A stretch of DNA of 64,000 nucleotides, taken from assembly GCA_030605795.1 (NCBI GenBank), contig JAUWHR010000037.1, forward strand, positions 22,670-86,669. Direction: 5' to 3'. Under the pieces are notes generated by a model. The model saw only the letters and a program-made list of their open reading frames with translations, was not told the DNA's origin and ran no database searches. The DNA comes from Anaerolineae bacterium (lineage in GTDB: Bacteria; Chloroflexota; Anaerolineae; Anaerolineales; E44-bin32). The position numbers were made by a program, and so were the translations under genes. How positions within the stretch are numbered: position 1 is the stretch's first letter; every line of letters begins with the position of its first letter. This document shows, in pieces, positions 52,671-60,718 of this stretch.

Positions 52671-53781
52671 AATCGCCCAAGTAATCGCCCGGTCTCGCAC
52701 CACTGCTGTCGACGAACTCCAAAAAATAGGTCGGGTTAGGATTAAAGTGCTTGGCCTGGGTGGCGGGGGTTCGAACGCAGTCAATCGTATGATTGAACTT
52801 GGCTTAGCTGATGTCGACTTTATCGCTGCTAATACCGATAAACAGGCCCTGGCATCGAGCCTGGCGCCTTGCCAGATACAATTGGGACCGCGAGTAACGC
52901 GTGGACTCGGCGCCGGTGGCGACCCTAGAGTCGGTGCTTCTGCTGCCATGGAAAGCAGTCGCGAATTGGCTGCCGCCCTTCGCCATGCGGACATGGTATT
53001 TATTACAGCTGGTATGGGTGGTGGAACGGGAACCGGAGCTGCGCCAGTCGCGGCTGAGATCGCTCGTGAAATAGGCGCCATCGTGATCGCCATTGTCACC
53101 ATGCCTTTCGCTTTCGAAATGAATCGCCGTGCGCAGAATGCCCTCGATGGTGTGAAACGACTCCAACCTCACACGCATACCCTGATTACCGTCCCTAATG
53201 ACCGACTGCTCCAAGTTGTTCCCCACGATCTCAGTCTTGAGATTGCTTTCCGTCTGGCGGACGATGTGCTGCGCCAGGGCGTGCAAGGGATCGCTGAATT
53301 AATCACCCGACCTGGTCTGATCAACGTCGATTTCGCTCACATTCGACAACTGATGCTGAACGGAGGCGGCGCATTCATGTCGATCGGCCTCGGTGAAGGC
53401 CCCGAAAAGGCTAAGGCAGCCATTCATCAGGCGCTTAATCATCCTCTACTGGAGATCAATAGCCTAGAACAAGCGTCAGGCATTCTGGTTCACTTCACCG
53501 GTGGTGCAGACCTCACACTGCACGAAGTTGGGGAGGCAGTAACTGAATTGCGCAAATCCCTTGCGCCTGATACAGACCTGATCCTGGGAGCGACCTCGGA
53601 GGAGATTATGACCGGGCGCGCTCAAGTGATCTTGATTGTAACCGGCATTGGCGGCAGACCAATTGGTATGCTGAACACGATGGAAACCGATACCCGATTA
53701 CTGAGTGTTGAGCAAGTATCTTCAGTAGCGGACGATTTGGATCTACCCACCTTTCTACGCAGACGAGCTGCAATCGGATAG
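52663..53781 (+). CDS. ftsZ: FtsZ-family tubulin-like GTPase with altered catalytic T7 loop
   Basis: 372 residues. The GTP-binding half is canonical: VLGLGGGGSNAVNRMI, GLGAGGDPRVG and the tubulin signature GGGTGTG (119-125). The T7 loop reads NVDFAHIRQLM (221-231), whereas ordinary FtsZ has NxDFADV; the second catalytic aspartate (Asp212 in E. coli) is His226, codon CAC at 53338-53340. The linker is short and the C-terminal peptide DLPTFLRRR is retained, so binding to FtsA/SepF-type anchors is likely. It lies in a sigma-54 operon rather than with ftsA or mur genes and is probably a second, specialised FtsZ; the copy number in the genome is unknown. Confidence 0.93.
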   Translation: MNEIAQVIARSRTTAVDELQKIGRVRIKVLGLGGGGSNAVNRMIELGLADVDFIAANTDKQALASSLAPCQIQLGPRVTRGLGAGGDPRVGASAAMESSRELAAALRHADMVFITAGMGGGTGTGAAPVAAEIAREIGAIVIAIVTMPFAFEMNRRAQNALDGVKRLQPHTHTLITVPNDRLLQVVPHDLSLEIAFRLADDVLRQGVQGIAELITRPGLINVDFAHIRQLMLNGGGAFMSIGLGEGPEKAKAAIHQALNHPLLEINSLEQASGILVHFTGGADLTLHEVGEAVTELRKSLAPDTDLILGATSEEIMTGRAQVILIVTGIGGRPIGMLNTMETDTRLLSVEQVSSVADDLDLPTFLRRRAAIG

Positions 53782-53790
53782 GCGAGAGTC

Positions 53791-54024
53791 ATGAAGCGTT
53801 CAATAATCGCCAAATTAAATTGTCAAGTTACTGAGAAGTTCCCTGAGATGAAAGGTGTATGCCCTACTGTGCGTCGCGGCCCACAGCTCAAAGGCGGTGA
53901 TCAACGTTATACACTCACTTACAAAGGAAAGGCAGATCTGCCAGGAGGGCGGAAGATAAGTCGGATAGTGCGCGTGGTTGCTGACGAAGAAGGGCGCATC
54001 CTCCGAATTAGCACCTCAAAATAG
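53791..54024 (+). CDS. Small basic protein in the ftsZ operon
   Basis: 77 residues (MKRSIIAKLNCQVTEKFPEM...), basic, with a predicted beta-rich half (QRYTLTYKGKADLPGGRKISRIVRVVADEEGRILRIS). No signal peptide and no known family recognised. It starts ten bases after the ftsZ stop and ends two bases before the next small gene, so it is almost certainly part of the same transcript. A role accessory to the divergent FtsZ is inference. Confidence 0.65.
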   Translation: MKRSIIAKLNCQVTEKFPEMKGVCPTVRRGPQLKGGDQRYTLTYKGKADLPGGRKISRIVRVVADEEGRILRISTSK

Positions 54025-54026
54025 CC

Positions 54027-54215
54027 ATGGATAAAAATTACCCCCACACAATAGATATGATGAAGGCAACTTTCTGGCGGATAGCTGCCTCCTTGATCGG
54101 AATAGCCATCCGCAGAAGAAAAGTCTTCGATCGGGTGATGACTTACACACCATTCGCGATTGCCGGCATCGTGGCTTACATGTTGGGCCGCTTGATTGGA
54201 GAGCTACTGTTGTAG
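54027..54215 (+). CDS. Small single-helix membrane protein in the ftsZ operon
   Basis: 62 residues: a basic, amphipathic N-terminal half (KATFWRIAASLIGIAIRRRK) and a C-terminal membrane helix (FAIAGIVAYMLGRLIGELLL). It starts two bases after the preceding stop. Family unknown. In this context it might tether operon products to the membrane. The operon terminator follows at 54332. Confidence 0.6.
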   Translation: MDKNYPHTIDMMKATFWRIAASLIGIAIRRRKVFDRVMTYTPFAIAGIVAYMLGRLIGELLL

Positions 54216-54331
54216 AGAAAATCTTCACAATAATCACTAGATTATTAAAAAGATTTTCCAACTCCTCACCTACGCCTTTATACTTATTACCCCCTCTAGA
54301 TGAGTCTTTTGCAGGTGTTGATGCGACACCG

Positions 54332-54363
54332 CCCCCCTGAAACTGAAATCGGGGGAGCTTTTT
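54332..54363 (+). terminator. Terminator of the sigma-54 ftsZ operon
   Basis: CCCCC / GGGGG stem around a ~13-base loop, then AGC and five T. In the opposite direction there is no T-run, so it acts on the plus strand; it abuts the stop of the convergent PLP-enzyme gene. Confidence 0.6.
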
Positions 54364-54364
54364 A

Positions 54365-55834
54365 TTATTCGTTCAAGCCCGCATATTTACAGACAATTTC
54401 CACCGCCTTGACGAGCGTCTTTGCCGCCAGAACGGCGTATTCAATGATCAAGTTCCCATCTTCATCTAAAGTGCCCAGGCCCGGCCCGAGGAACATATTC
54501 CCACCATAAATAGTTGCTGGCTCAACGCCCATCTCGACTTGGGCAGAGCAGATGGGATTGGTGTTAGCCCACAAATCCTCGAGCGTAAAAATAGGGATCC
54601 CATACTCATCGTCTTCCCAGGTACGTTCGTAGTTTAATTCTGTTCCGCCAAGGTGATAGCTCTTGGTGAAGATTAGCTTTTCCCTGAACCGGCTTGGCTT
54701 GAGAGATTGAAATTGCTCCACTATGATCTCGTGAAATTTATCAATAGGATCTTTCACAATGTGGGGCATGTCGCGCAATACCTTCATGTACGCTACCAAC
54801 CCGATTACGGTATCCCGACCCGGGTCGCTGAACGTGAAGACCGCTTTCCCATGTGAAGAAAGCTCGCCATAACGTTGTCCACCCAGCCCCATACCTTTTC
54901 GTATAGGATTGATAACTTCGTCTTTCCCTATGATGAGGCCACAGGTGGGCGAACGGCCAGCCTTGTCCATGCTGTATGTCATAATGTCGGCGCCGATATG
55001 GCGAGGATCCAGGCCAATTATGGGCAGACAACTAGCATTATCGACGATAAACGGTATGTCGTAGTCTTTGGCTAATTCACCTAGCAGTCGCTTCAGCGTA
55101 GGCGCTCCATTATCGTCTTTTTGGGTATAACCATAGCTCGGAGTATCGTATCCCAGACACGCTACACCGGATAAAAGATGCTCATGCCGGGCTGCGACCT
55201 TCCTGACGTTCTGCATGGTTTTTTCAACGTCTATCTGAGTCAACAAAGAAGTAGGATTGAAGCGTATCCCATGCGATTGGTACTTCGCTCCCGCGAAACG
55301 CACATATAACGCGTCGAGGTTGGCTAAGCTTTTGCCCTCAACTCCCAATTCACCCGCCGCGACAGTGCGATCAACCAACAGATTTTTATACTTCGGGGGA
55401 AATGCTCGACCATAGCCTCCCATCCACTCGTAATCTTCTCCGTAGAGCATAAGGAAACGCGAGCGGTAGGCGTCGCCCCGACGCAGAGCCGGCGGTGCAC
55501 ACAAGGTTTCGAAGCATATTCGCAGCGCAGCCTCGCAGGTATTGGCCACCGCGGCATCGTACTCGTCGCCATAAACATCCTTCACCACTTGTCGTAATTC
55601 ATCTTCTACCTGGCGCAGCGTCAGCGTCCAGTTGCTTCGATTGCCTTTGACTATTTCGTCAAGTACATAGTTAGGCAGATTGCCCGGGCGGGATGAAGTT
55701 CCAGCGTAGAGCCCGATGTCGGCACCTAATTTATCAAGTCCTAATTCCTTTCCGTATTTGCGGGCTTCGATATGGATTCTTGGAATGTTTTCGTAGATGT
55801 CTTGGTACCATTGATAAAGATACTTTCTGCTCAT
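54365..55834 (-). CDS. PLP-dependent fold-type I enzyme, substrate unknown
   Basis: 489 residues. A fold-type I PLP site is visible: the pyridine-nitrogen aspartate in IPFIVDNASCLP (Asp265) and the Schiff-base lysine in YSMDKAGRSP (Lys291), with GTSSRPGNLP near the N-terminus and an upstream NTCEAALR phosphate-binding segment. The order resembles SelA/Cys-Met-type or aminotransferase/lyase relatives but I cannot place it in a named family. It is a single gene with an ATG preceded by GAAGGA. Its 3' end converges on the sigma-54 ftsZ operon. Confidence 0.8.
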   Translation of the reverse strand: MSRKYLYQWYQDIYENIPRIHIEARKYGKELGLDKLGADIGLYAGTSSRPGNLPNYVLDEIVKGNRSNWTLTLRQVEDELRQVVKDVYGDEYDAAVANTCEAALRICFETLCAPPALRRGDAYRSRFLMLYGEDYEWMGGYGRAFPPKYKNLLVDRTVAAGELGVEGKSLANLDALYVRFAGAKYQSHGIRFNPTSLLTQIDVEKTMQNVRKVAARHEHLLSGVACLGYDTPSYGYTQKDDNGAPTLKRLLGELAKDYDIPFIVDNASCLPIIGLDPRHIGADIMTYSMDKAGRSPTCGLIIGKDEVINPIRKGMGLGGQRYGELSSHGKAVFTFSDPGRDTVIGLVAYMKVLRDMPHIVKDPIDKFHEIIVEQFQSLKPSRFREKLIFTKSYHLGGTELNYERTWEDDEYGIPIFTLEDLWANTNPICSAQVEMGVEPATIYGGNMFLGPGLGTLDEDGNLIIEYAVLAAKTLVKAVEIVCKYAGLNE

Positions 55835-55956
55835 GCAATATCCTTCCTTCTATGTTATCCGCTAAGAAACGACTACTACTATTCAGTCCCCCTCTTTTTA
55901 ATAAAAATATGCCGGCCTAAAAAAATATCATATCCTACTTCATCAGGAGTTCAACG

Positions 55957-56160
55957 ATGCACAAGTCAGTCCAACCACTAACAATTCCTATAAGCGCTAT
56001 TACTTCACTCTATCCGGATGAACCTTCGGTTCGGCAGTATATCAGAGATGTGGTTGCATGTGTTGTTTACAGTCCACATTCGTTTTGGATGATGGTTGGC
56101 TTTCTTAATCGACTTAAAAATGATAATGATTTATTTGACTATATTACAAATTACCAATAG
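55957..56160 (+). CDS. Small hypothetical protein
   Basis: 67 codons with a good ribosome-binding site (AGGAG, 7 bases before ATG). MHKSVQPLTIPISAITSLYPDEPSVRQYIRDVV is largely helical and carries a hydrophobic stretch (VACVVYSPHSFWMMVGFL). No family recognised. Being short and isolated, it may not be real; the ribosome-binding site is the main support. Confidence 0.4.
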   Translation: MHKSVQPLTIPISAITSLYPDEPSVRQYIRDVVACVVYSPHSFWMMVGFLNRLKNDNDLFDYITNYQ

Positions 56161-56305
56161 AATGATCAAAGTCCAATTACTTATTTATATGGCAGGTAAT
56201 CGAAACTAGCTCATACCATTTCCTAAACATGATTTTCATGTTTATTGGCGATCACTATCAGTTAAATTATTTAGAAACCGCGTCTAGATTTTAAATTTAC
56301 TTGAA

Positions 56306-56317
56306 TTAGTGCACTAA
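56306..56317. promoter_or_regulatory. Operator-like 12-bp perfect palindrome
   Basis: TTAGTGCACTAA lies about 240 bases upstream of the amino-acid-binding lipoprotein gene. Its size and symmetry suit a dimeric repressor. No repressor gene is adjacent. Confidence 0.35.
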
Positions 56318-56348
56318 AAATAATCCCCTCGATGAGTGGGGAGGGTAA

Positions 56349-56383
56349 ATGTGGGTGTGCAGGCTGCGCCCGCACACCCACAT
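56349..56383. other. Perfect 12-bp GC-rich hairpin in the ABC operon leader
   Basis: ATGTGGGTGTGC pairs fully with GCACACCCACAT over an 11-base loop. It is stable enough to be an attenuator, a terminator lacking a T-run, or the end of a small mobile repeat. It lies ~180 bases before the lipoprotein start. Confidence 0.45.
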
Positions 56384-56561
56384 CTAGCGGTCCTCTTATC
56401 GCAGTTGACCTTTTTTCAGTGGAGTCATCAATACATTTCTTTTAGGTTAGACATTCCTAATACTACAGAAATCAGTTGATGAGGAGGTGAAATAGGAGAA
56501 AAACACATCGGATAATCCATATTGGAAGATCTAAAGAACAATATATATGGAGGAGATTTCA

Positions 56562-57392
56562 ATGAGAAGAAATGCGTATTGGGCTATCCTCATTCTAGTA
56601 GGCCTAACTATAGCTAGCTGCGCCCCAGCAGCAGAATGCCCAGAATGTCCAGAAGCCCCAGAGTGTCCACCTGTTGGACCACAAACCGATCTTGGAGGCC
56701 GAGAGGTCCGCATGGCGGTAGAGAACGCCTATCCGCCCTTCAACTACATTGATGAGGAGACCAATGAGGCGGTGGGTTGGGACTACGACGTCGGGCGTCG
56801 TATCTGCGAATTACTGAACTGCACCCCGATCTTTGTGGAAACCGCCTGGGAGGGCATATTTGAGGCGATGGCAGCGGGCGAGAACGACGTACTCTTCGAC
56901 GGCGTCACCATTTACCTGTCCCGATCTTTGAAGATCGACTACTCCGATCCCTACATCGAGTACGGCCAGGTAATCGTAGCCCAAGTCGACGATCACCGTT
57001 CAGAGCTCGCCGACGAGGACAGCTTCGTGGCCTCGGATATGATACTCGGCACCCAGATCGCGACCACCAATGAGATCACCGCCATCAAGCTCATCGGCGA
57101 GGACAGGATAATGAGCTTCGATACCTTCGACTTGCCTATGGTGGCCTTGATGGCCGGCGAGGTAGATGGCGTCATCATTGACGAGGTCGCAGCCATTGGC
57201 TTCATGGGAGCGAACCCTGGCAAATTGAGGATCGCCTTCCCTGTGACCAGTGGCGAGTACCTGGCCTTCGTCTTCCCGCCCCTCAGCGATCTTGTCGTGC
57301 CCTTCAACTGGGCCTTGGAACAGATGTTCGCCGACGGCTCGTTGGATTCGATCTGTGAGGAGTGGCTCCTTCGACCCTGCTCACCGGAGTAG
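56562..57392 (+). CDS. Amino-acid ABC transporter substrate-binding lipoprotein
   Basis: About 276 residues. ATG 56562 is chosen because GGAGGAGATTTCA directly before it is a strong ribosome-binding site; an ATG at 56547 would cover that site. The signal peptide ends in the lipobox IASC, followed by a Cys/Pro/Glu-rich stretch (APAAECPECPEAPECPP) with five more cysteines, unusual after a lipobox. The family-3 binding-protein fold follows (VRMAVENAYPPFNYID; GWDYDVGRRICELLNC; VDGVIIDEVAAIGFM). Ligands of this family are polar amino acids. It heads an operon with permease and ATPase genes. Confidence 0.92.
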   Translation: MRRNAYWAILILVGLTIASCAPAAECPECPEAPECPPVGPQTDLGGREVRMAVENAYPPFNYIDEETNEAVGWDYDVGRRICELLNCTPIFVETAWEGIFEAMAAGENDVLFDGVTIYLSRSLKIDYSDPYIEYGQVIVAQVDDHRSELADEDSFVASDMILGTQIATTNEITAIKLIGEDRIMSFDTFDLPMVALMAGEVDGVIIDEVAAIGFMGANPGKLRIAFPVTSGEYLAFVFPPLSDLVVPFNWALEQMFADGSLDSICEEWLLRPCSPE

Positions 57393-57502
57393 ATCGGGGA
57401 ATACACTCAGAATCTGAAGAGATGGGGCTGCGGGGCGCCCCTGGCGCCCCGCAGCTGCTGTAATTCTTCGAATCTCCCGCTGGCTTCATACAGGAGTGCC
57501 CA

Positions 57503-58375
57503 ATGGCTATCACTAGTGATATTGAGAAGCCCAGTCCCAAGTTGATCCCTTGGACCGAAAAACTGGCGCAGGTTCCCTGGTGGGCTTTGATCATCCTGCT
57601 ATTGGGTGTGCTCATCGTCTACTTCATCTTTACATCCCCTACCTATGAGGATGCCTTCTTCTTCCTAATCGCGGGCGTTCGACTCACTATCCAGGTGAGT
57701 CTCATCTCCTTTGGCACAGCCCTGGTTGTCGGGCTCATCGTCGGCCTGGGACGGGTCTCGAAGAATGTGGTTTTCTACAATCTCTCTTCCCTGTACGTCG
57801 AGGTGGTGAGGGGTATCCCTATCCTGGTCATGCTCATCTACTTCGCCTTCGTGTTGACACCCCTCGCCCTCCAATTATTGCACTGGTTGAGCACAGCGAT
57901 GCTCCAGAACCTGGCCATCGGTCCTGTGGTAGGGCTGGCCGAATCCATGGCTAATCTCAACATCCGGGATGTGCCCATGGTGGTCAGAGCCATTGTCGGG
58001 CTGGCCTTCTGCTACGGCGCTTTCGAGGCGGAGGTATTCCGCGCGGGGATCGAGGCCATCGAGAGAGGACAGATGGAGGCTGCCCGTTCCCTGGGCATGA
58101 GCTATTTCCAGGCAATGCGTTACGTCATCCTCCCTCAAGCCATCAGAACGGTTTTACCCCCCCTGGGCAACGACTTCATAGCTATATTAAAAGACTCCTC
58201 CTTGATATCAGTTCTGGCGGTTAGAGAACTGACCCACCTGGGTAAACTCAATCGGGCTCGAACCTTCCGCACCTTCGAGACCTGGAACACGGTCGCATTT
58301 CTCTATCTCATTCTGACTCTCAGCCTATCAATATTGGTTAAGTTTATAGAGAGGAGGATGACCTATGAAAAATAA
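57503..58375 (+). CDS. Amino-acid ABC transporter permease
   Basis: 290 residues in a HisM/GlnP-type permease: several membrane helices, an N-terminal conserved segment ([28 protein letters not shown]), [18 protein letters not shown], and the EAA loop [32 protein letters not shown] that contacts the ATPase. It ends eleven bases into the ATPase gene, indicating coupling. Confidence 0.95.
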   Translation: MAITSDIEKPSPKLIPWTEKLAQVPWWALIILLLGVLIVYFIFTSPTYEDAFFFLIAGVRLTIQVSLISFGTALVVGLIVGLGRVSKNVVFYNLSSLYVEVVRGIPILVMLIYFAFVLTPLALQLLHWLSTAMLQNLAIGPVVGLAESMANLNIRDVPMVVRAIVGLAFCYGAFEAEVFRAGIEAIERGQMEAARSLGMSYFQAMRYVILPQAIRTVLPPLGNDFIAILKDSSLISVLAVRELTHLGKLNRARTFRTFETWNTVAFLYLILTLSLSILVKFIERRMTYEK

Positions 58376-59132
58376 TATGGTTGAGCCTATTCCGGTGGAT
58401 GACGACATCATCATAATCGACCATGTCTATAAAAGCTTTGGAAAGACCAAAGCCCTGGTGGATGTCAGTCTGAGGGTAAAGAAAGCAGAAGTTTGCTTCA
58501 TCTTCGGCCCCAGTGGCGGGGGGAAGAGCACCCTTCTCCGCTGTATCAATCACCTGGAGGCTCCTGACAGCGGCCGGATCATCGTCGATGGCATCCCCCT
58601 CACCCATGCTAAAACCAACATAGATCTGGTACGCGCCGAGGTCGGGATCGTCTTTCAATTGTTCAACCTATTCCCCCACCTCACAGTTCTAGGGAATGTA
58701 ACCCTGGCCCAGGAGAAAGTTCGCAAGCGTTCAAAAGAGGAGGCGGAACAGCTAGCCATGGAACTCCTGGAGAGAGTAGGGATTCCAGAGAAGGCAAATG
58801 CCTATCCCGGCCAACTCTCCGGCGGGCAGAAACAGCGCGTCGCCATCGCAAGATCTCTGGCTATGAACCCCAAGATCATGCTCTTCGATGAGCCAACCTC
58901 CGCTTTGGATGCCGAGATGATCAAAGAAGTGTTAGACGTCATGCTTGATTTGGCGAAAGAGGGCATGACGATGTTGGTCGTGTCCCATGAGATGGGTTTT
59001 GCCAAAGCTGCGTCGGATAGGATGGTTTTCTTGGCCGAAGGTAAAATCATTGAAGAAGGGTCTTCAAAAGAATTGTTCGCCAACCCCAAGCAGGAGAGGA
59101 CGCAAGCCTTCATCGATCAAATCCTATATTAA
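58365..59132 (+). CDS. Amino-acid ABC transporter ATP-binding protein
   Basis: 255 residues. Walker [13 protein letters not shown]-loop [13 protein letters not shown], signature [17 protein letters not shown], Walker [12 protein letters not shown] and the H-loop VVSHEM are all present, with the A-loop and KAEVCFIFG strand typical of GlnQ/HisP. It energises the permease encoded just upstream. A 10-bp hairpin follows at 59140-59166 as a possible operon end. Confidence 0.96.
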   Translation: MKNNMVEPIPVDDDIIIIDHVYKSFGKTKALVDVSLRVKKAEVCFIFGPSGGGKSTLLRCINHLEAPDSGRIIVDGIPLTHAKTNIDLVRAEVGIVFQLFNLFPHLTVLGNVTLAQEKVRKRSKEEAEQLAMELLERVGIPEKANAYPGQLSGGQKQRVAIARSLAMNPKIMLFDEPTSALDAEMIKEVLDVMLDLAKEGMTMLVVSHEMGFAKAASDRMVFLAEGKIIEEGSSKELFANPKQERTQAFIDQILY

Positions 59133-59139
59133 GCATGAC

Positions 59140-59166
59140 GCGGGAACCAAAATACATGGTTCCCGC
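59140..59166 (+). terminator. Possible terminator hairpin after the ABC operon
   Basis: GCGGGAACCA and TGGTTCCCGC form a perfect 10-bp stem over a 7-base loop. It lacks a T-run on the plus strand, so the terminator function is uncertain. It lies between the ATPase stop and the 3' end of the convergent tRNA-Leu. Confidence 0.5.
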
Positions 59167-59171
59167 TTGAG

Positions 59172-59253
59172 TGCGCTGGGCGGGAGTTGAACCCGCACGC
59201 CTTACGGCACATGGCCCTCAACCATGCCTGTCTGCCAATTCCAGCACCAGCGC
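59172..59253 (-). tRNA. tRNA-Leu(GAG)
   Basis: Acceptor GCGCTGG pairs with CCAGCGC, discriminator A at 59172, no encoded CCA. The anticodon loop TTGAGGG sits between CATGG and CCATG, giving anticodon GAG. A long variable arm (TGCCGTAAGGCG) and a T-arm GCGGGTTCAACTCCCGC confirm the class II leucine type. Length is 82 bases before CCA addition. Confidence 0.95.
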
Positions 59254-59698
59254 GCAAAATATTTAATCTGCGGTATTATAGCTCACGGGCAAGTATTGTC
59301 AACTTGTTAATTTTAAAACCGAATAATTTAGTAACTACTCATGTATCGTCTGGAAAGAGGCAAGCCTAATCATGAGGCGACTTTTGGATGTCATTGCGAG
59401 CCCTTCGATACCTCAGGGCCTTCGGCTCCGCGAAGCAATAACATGTAATCAACGGTGGAGATTGCTTCGTCACTTCGTTCCTCGCAATGACAGACTGAGT
59501 AGTTACCCGAATAATTTAGTGACTAATCACCCTCCCGCAGTTTTAGATGTTGTTTTGACATACAATCGCGTCTCGACCGGATATTCAAACCAATAAATAC
59601 TTTCAATCATAACCTGCGGGAGGGTAGGCTGAGTAGCCACAATTGCCTCAGACGAGCAATGAAGCCCCATTCTTGTGCCATTCTGGAGGTAAGCAATC
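59254..59698. other. Non-coding region with nested repeats upstream of plsX
   Basis: 445 bases without a gene. It holds the MITE-like element (59390-59491, separate entry) and direct repeats CCGAATAATTTAGT (59319 and 59507) that bracket the element. Also ACCCTCCCGCAG (59529-59540) with its inverse CTGCGGGAGGGT (59614-59625), and GTAACTACTCA (59331-59341) with its inverse TGAGTAGTTAC (59496-59506). A plsX ribosome-binding site (GGAGGTAAG) lies at its right end. Confidence 0.55.
59390..59491. repeat. Palindromic MITE/REP-like element
   Basis: GTCATTGCGAG (59390-59400) and CTCGCAATGAC (59481-59491) are perfect 11-bp terminal inverted repeats of a ~102-bp element. Inside, GCGAAGCAAT... and GATTGCTTCGTCACTTCG again mirror each other. 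This GTCATTGCGAG...CGAAGCAATC type of palindrome is familiar from environmental bacterial genomes, where it is dispersed between genes. No transposase is present, so it would be mobilised in trans or be fixed. Confidence 0.7.
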
Positions 59699-60718
59699 AT
59701 GAGAATCGTATTGGATGCAATGGGCAGCGATACCCATCCGGGACCAGAAATCGAAGCCGCCGTTGAATCTGCACGCCACTGGGGCGATACGATCTTACTC
59801 ACTGGTCCTGAGGGTCTTCTCCAACCCAAACTAGATGCGCTAGGGATACCTAAGTCGATAGTTGAGGTCGTACACGCGCCTGAGGTGCTGGAGATGACTG
59901 ATAAACCGGCCGAAGCCGCTCGTGGCAAAGCGGCAAACTCTATGGCGGTCGGCATTGATCTTTTAAAGGGAGGTAAAGCCGACGTCTTCGTCACCGCCGG
60001 CAACACCGGCGGTGCGATGGCCAACGCGCTCTTCCGCCTTGGTCGTATCCGTGGCGTTAAACGCCCATCTCTCGCTATAATCATCCCGGTTCGCGGAGGA
60101 TATACTGCTGTTCTTGACATCGGAGCAAACGCTGATTGTAAGCCCATTTTCCTTGTTCAATTTGCTATTATGGGCTCAATCTACGTTGAGAAGATGTTGG
60201 ATATACTATCGCCTCGTGTTGGGCTTTTATCCATCGGAGAGGAGCCTGGAAAAGGGAACATGTTGGTCAAAGAGACCTTCCCGTTGCTTGAGAATGCGGG
60301 GGTAAATTTTATCGGCAATGTAGAGCCTAAGGAGATATTCGCAGGTGAAGCAGATGTTGTCGTCACCGACGGCTTCTCTGGAAACGTGTTCATCAAAACC
60401 AGCGAAGCGGTATCCCGGTTCATTAGCGACATCATACGGGATGAAATTAAAGCCTCCCCTATCTCCTCCGTTGGTGGATTGCTGGCTAAGCCAGCTTTCC
60501 GTCGTGTAGGATTGATGCTGGATCCCTCTGAATATGGCGCTGCGCCCTTATTAGGTGTCGATGGTCTGGTTTTTATTGGCCACGGTCGCTCTAACGCCAA
60601 AGCTCTTGTATCTGCTATCCGCGTAGCCAGGCAGGCAGTCTCGAATAGACTACTAGAAGCCACGCGGGAGGCTATCCAAAGACGTTTGGCAGATTTAAAT
60701 CGAAAGGAGGAAGCGTGA
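59699..60718 (+). CDS. plsX: Phosphate acyltransferase PlsX
   Basis: 339 residues. It starts with the conserved RIVLDAMGSDTHPGPEIEAAVE, then VFVTAGNTGGAMANALFRLGRI, a GKGNMLVKETFPLLENAG motif and DGFSGNVFIKTSE; all are PlsX hallmarks. It converts acyl-ACP plus phosphate to acyl-phosphate for PlsY in phospholipid synthesis. Its stop overlaps the fabF GTG start, so the pair is translationally coupled, as in other plsX-fab clusters. Confidence 0.96.
   Translation: MRIVLDAMGSDTHPGPEIEAAVESARHWGDTILLTGPEGLLQPKLDALGIPKSIVEVVHAPEVLEMTDKPAEAARGKAANSMAVGIDLLKGGKADVFVTAGNTGGAMANALFRLGRIRGVKRPSLAIIIPVRGGYTAVLDIGANADCKPIFLVQFAIMGSIYVEKMLDILSPRVGLLSIGEEPGKGNMLVKETFPLLENAGVNFIGNVEPKEIFAGEADVVVTDGFSGNVFIKTSEAVSRFISDIIRDEIKASPISSVGGLLAKPAFRRVGLMLDPSEYGAAPLLGVDGLVFIGHGRSNAKALVSAIRVARQAVSNRLLEATREAIQRRLADLNRKEEA

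Larger units (their letters stand above)
56161..56546. other. Non-coding region with palindromes upstream of the ABC transporter operon
   Basis: About 390 bases without a gene. From left to right: a perfect inverted repeat AAACATGA / TCATGTTT with a 3-base loop (56225-56243); a 12-bp perfect palindrome TTAGTGCACTAA (56306-56317); a TCCCC / GGGGA hairpin (56324-56342); and a perfect 12-bp stem ATGTGGGTGTGC / GCACACCCACAT with an 11-base loop (56349-56383). No T-run follows the last stem. No convincing -35/-10 pair was found. Confidence 0.6.
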
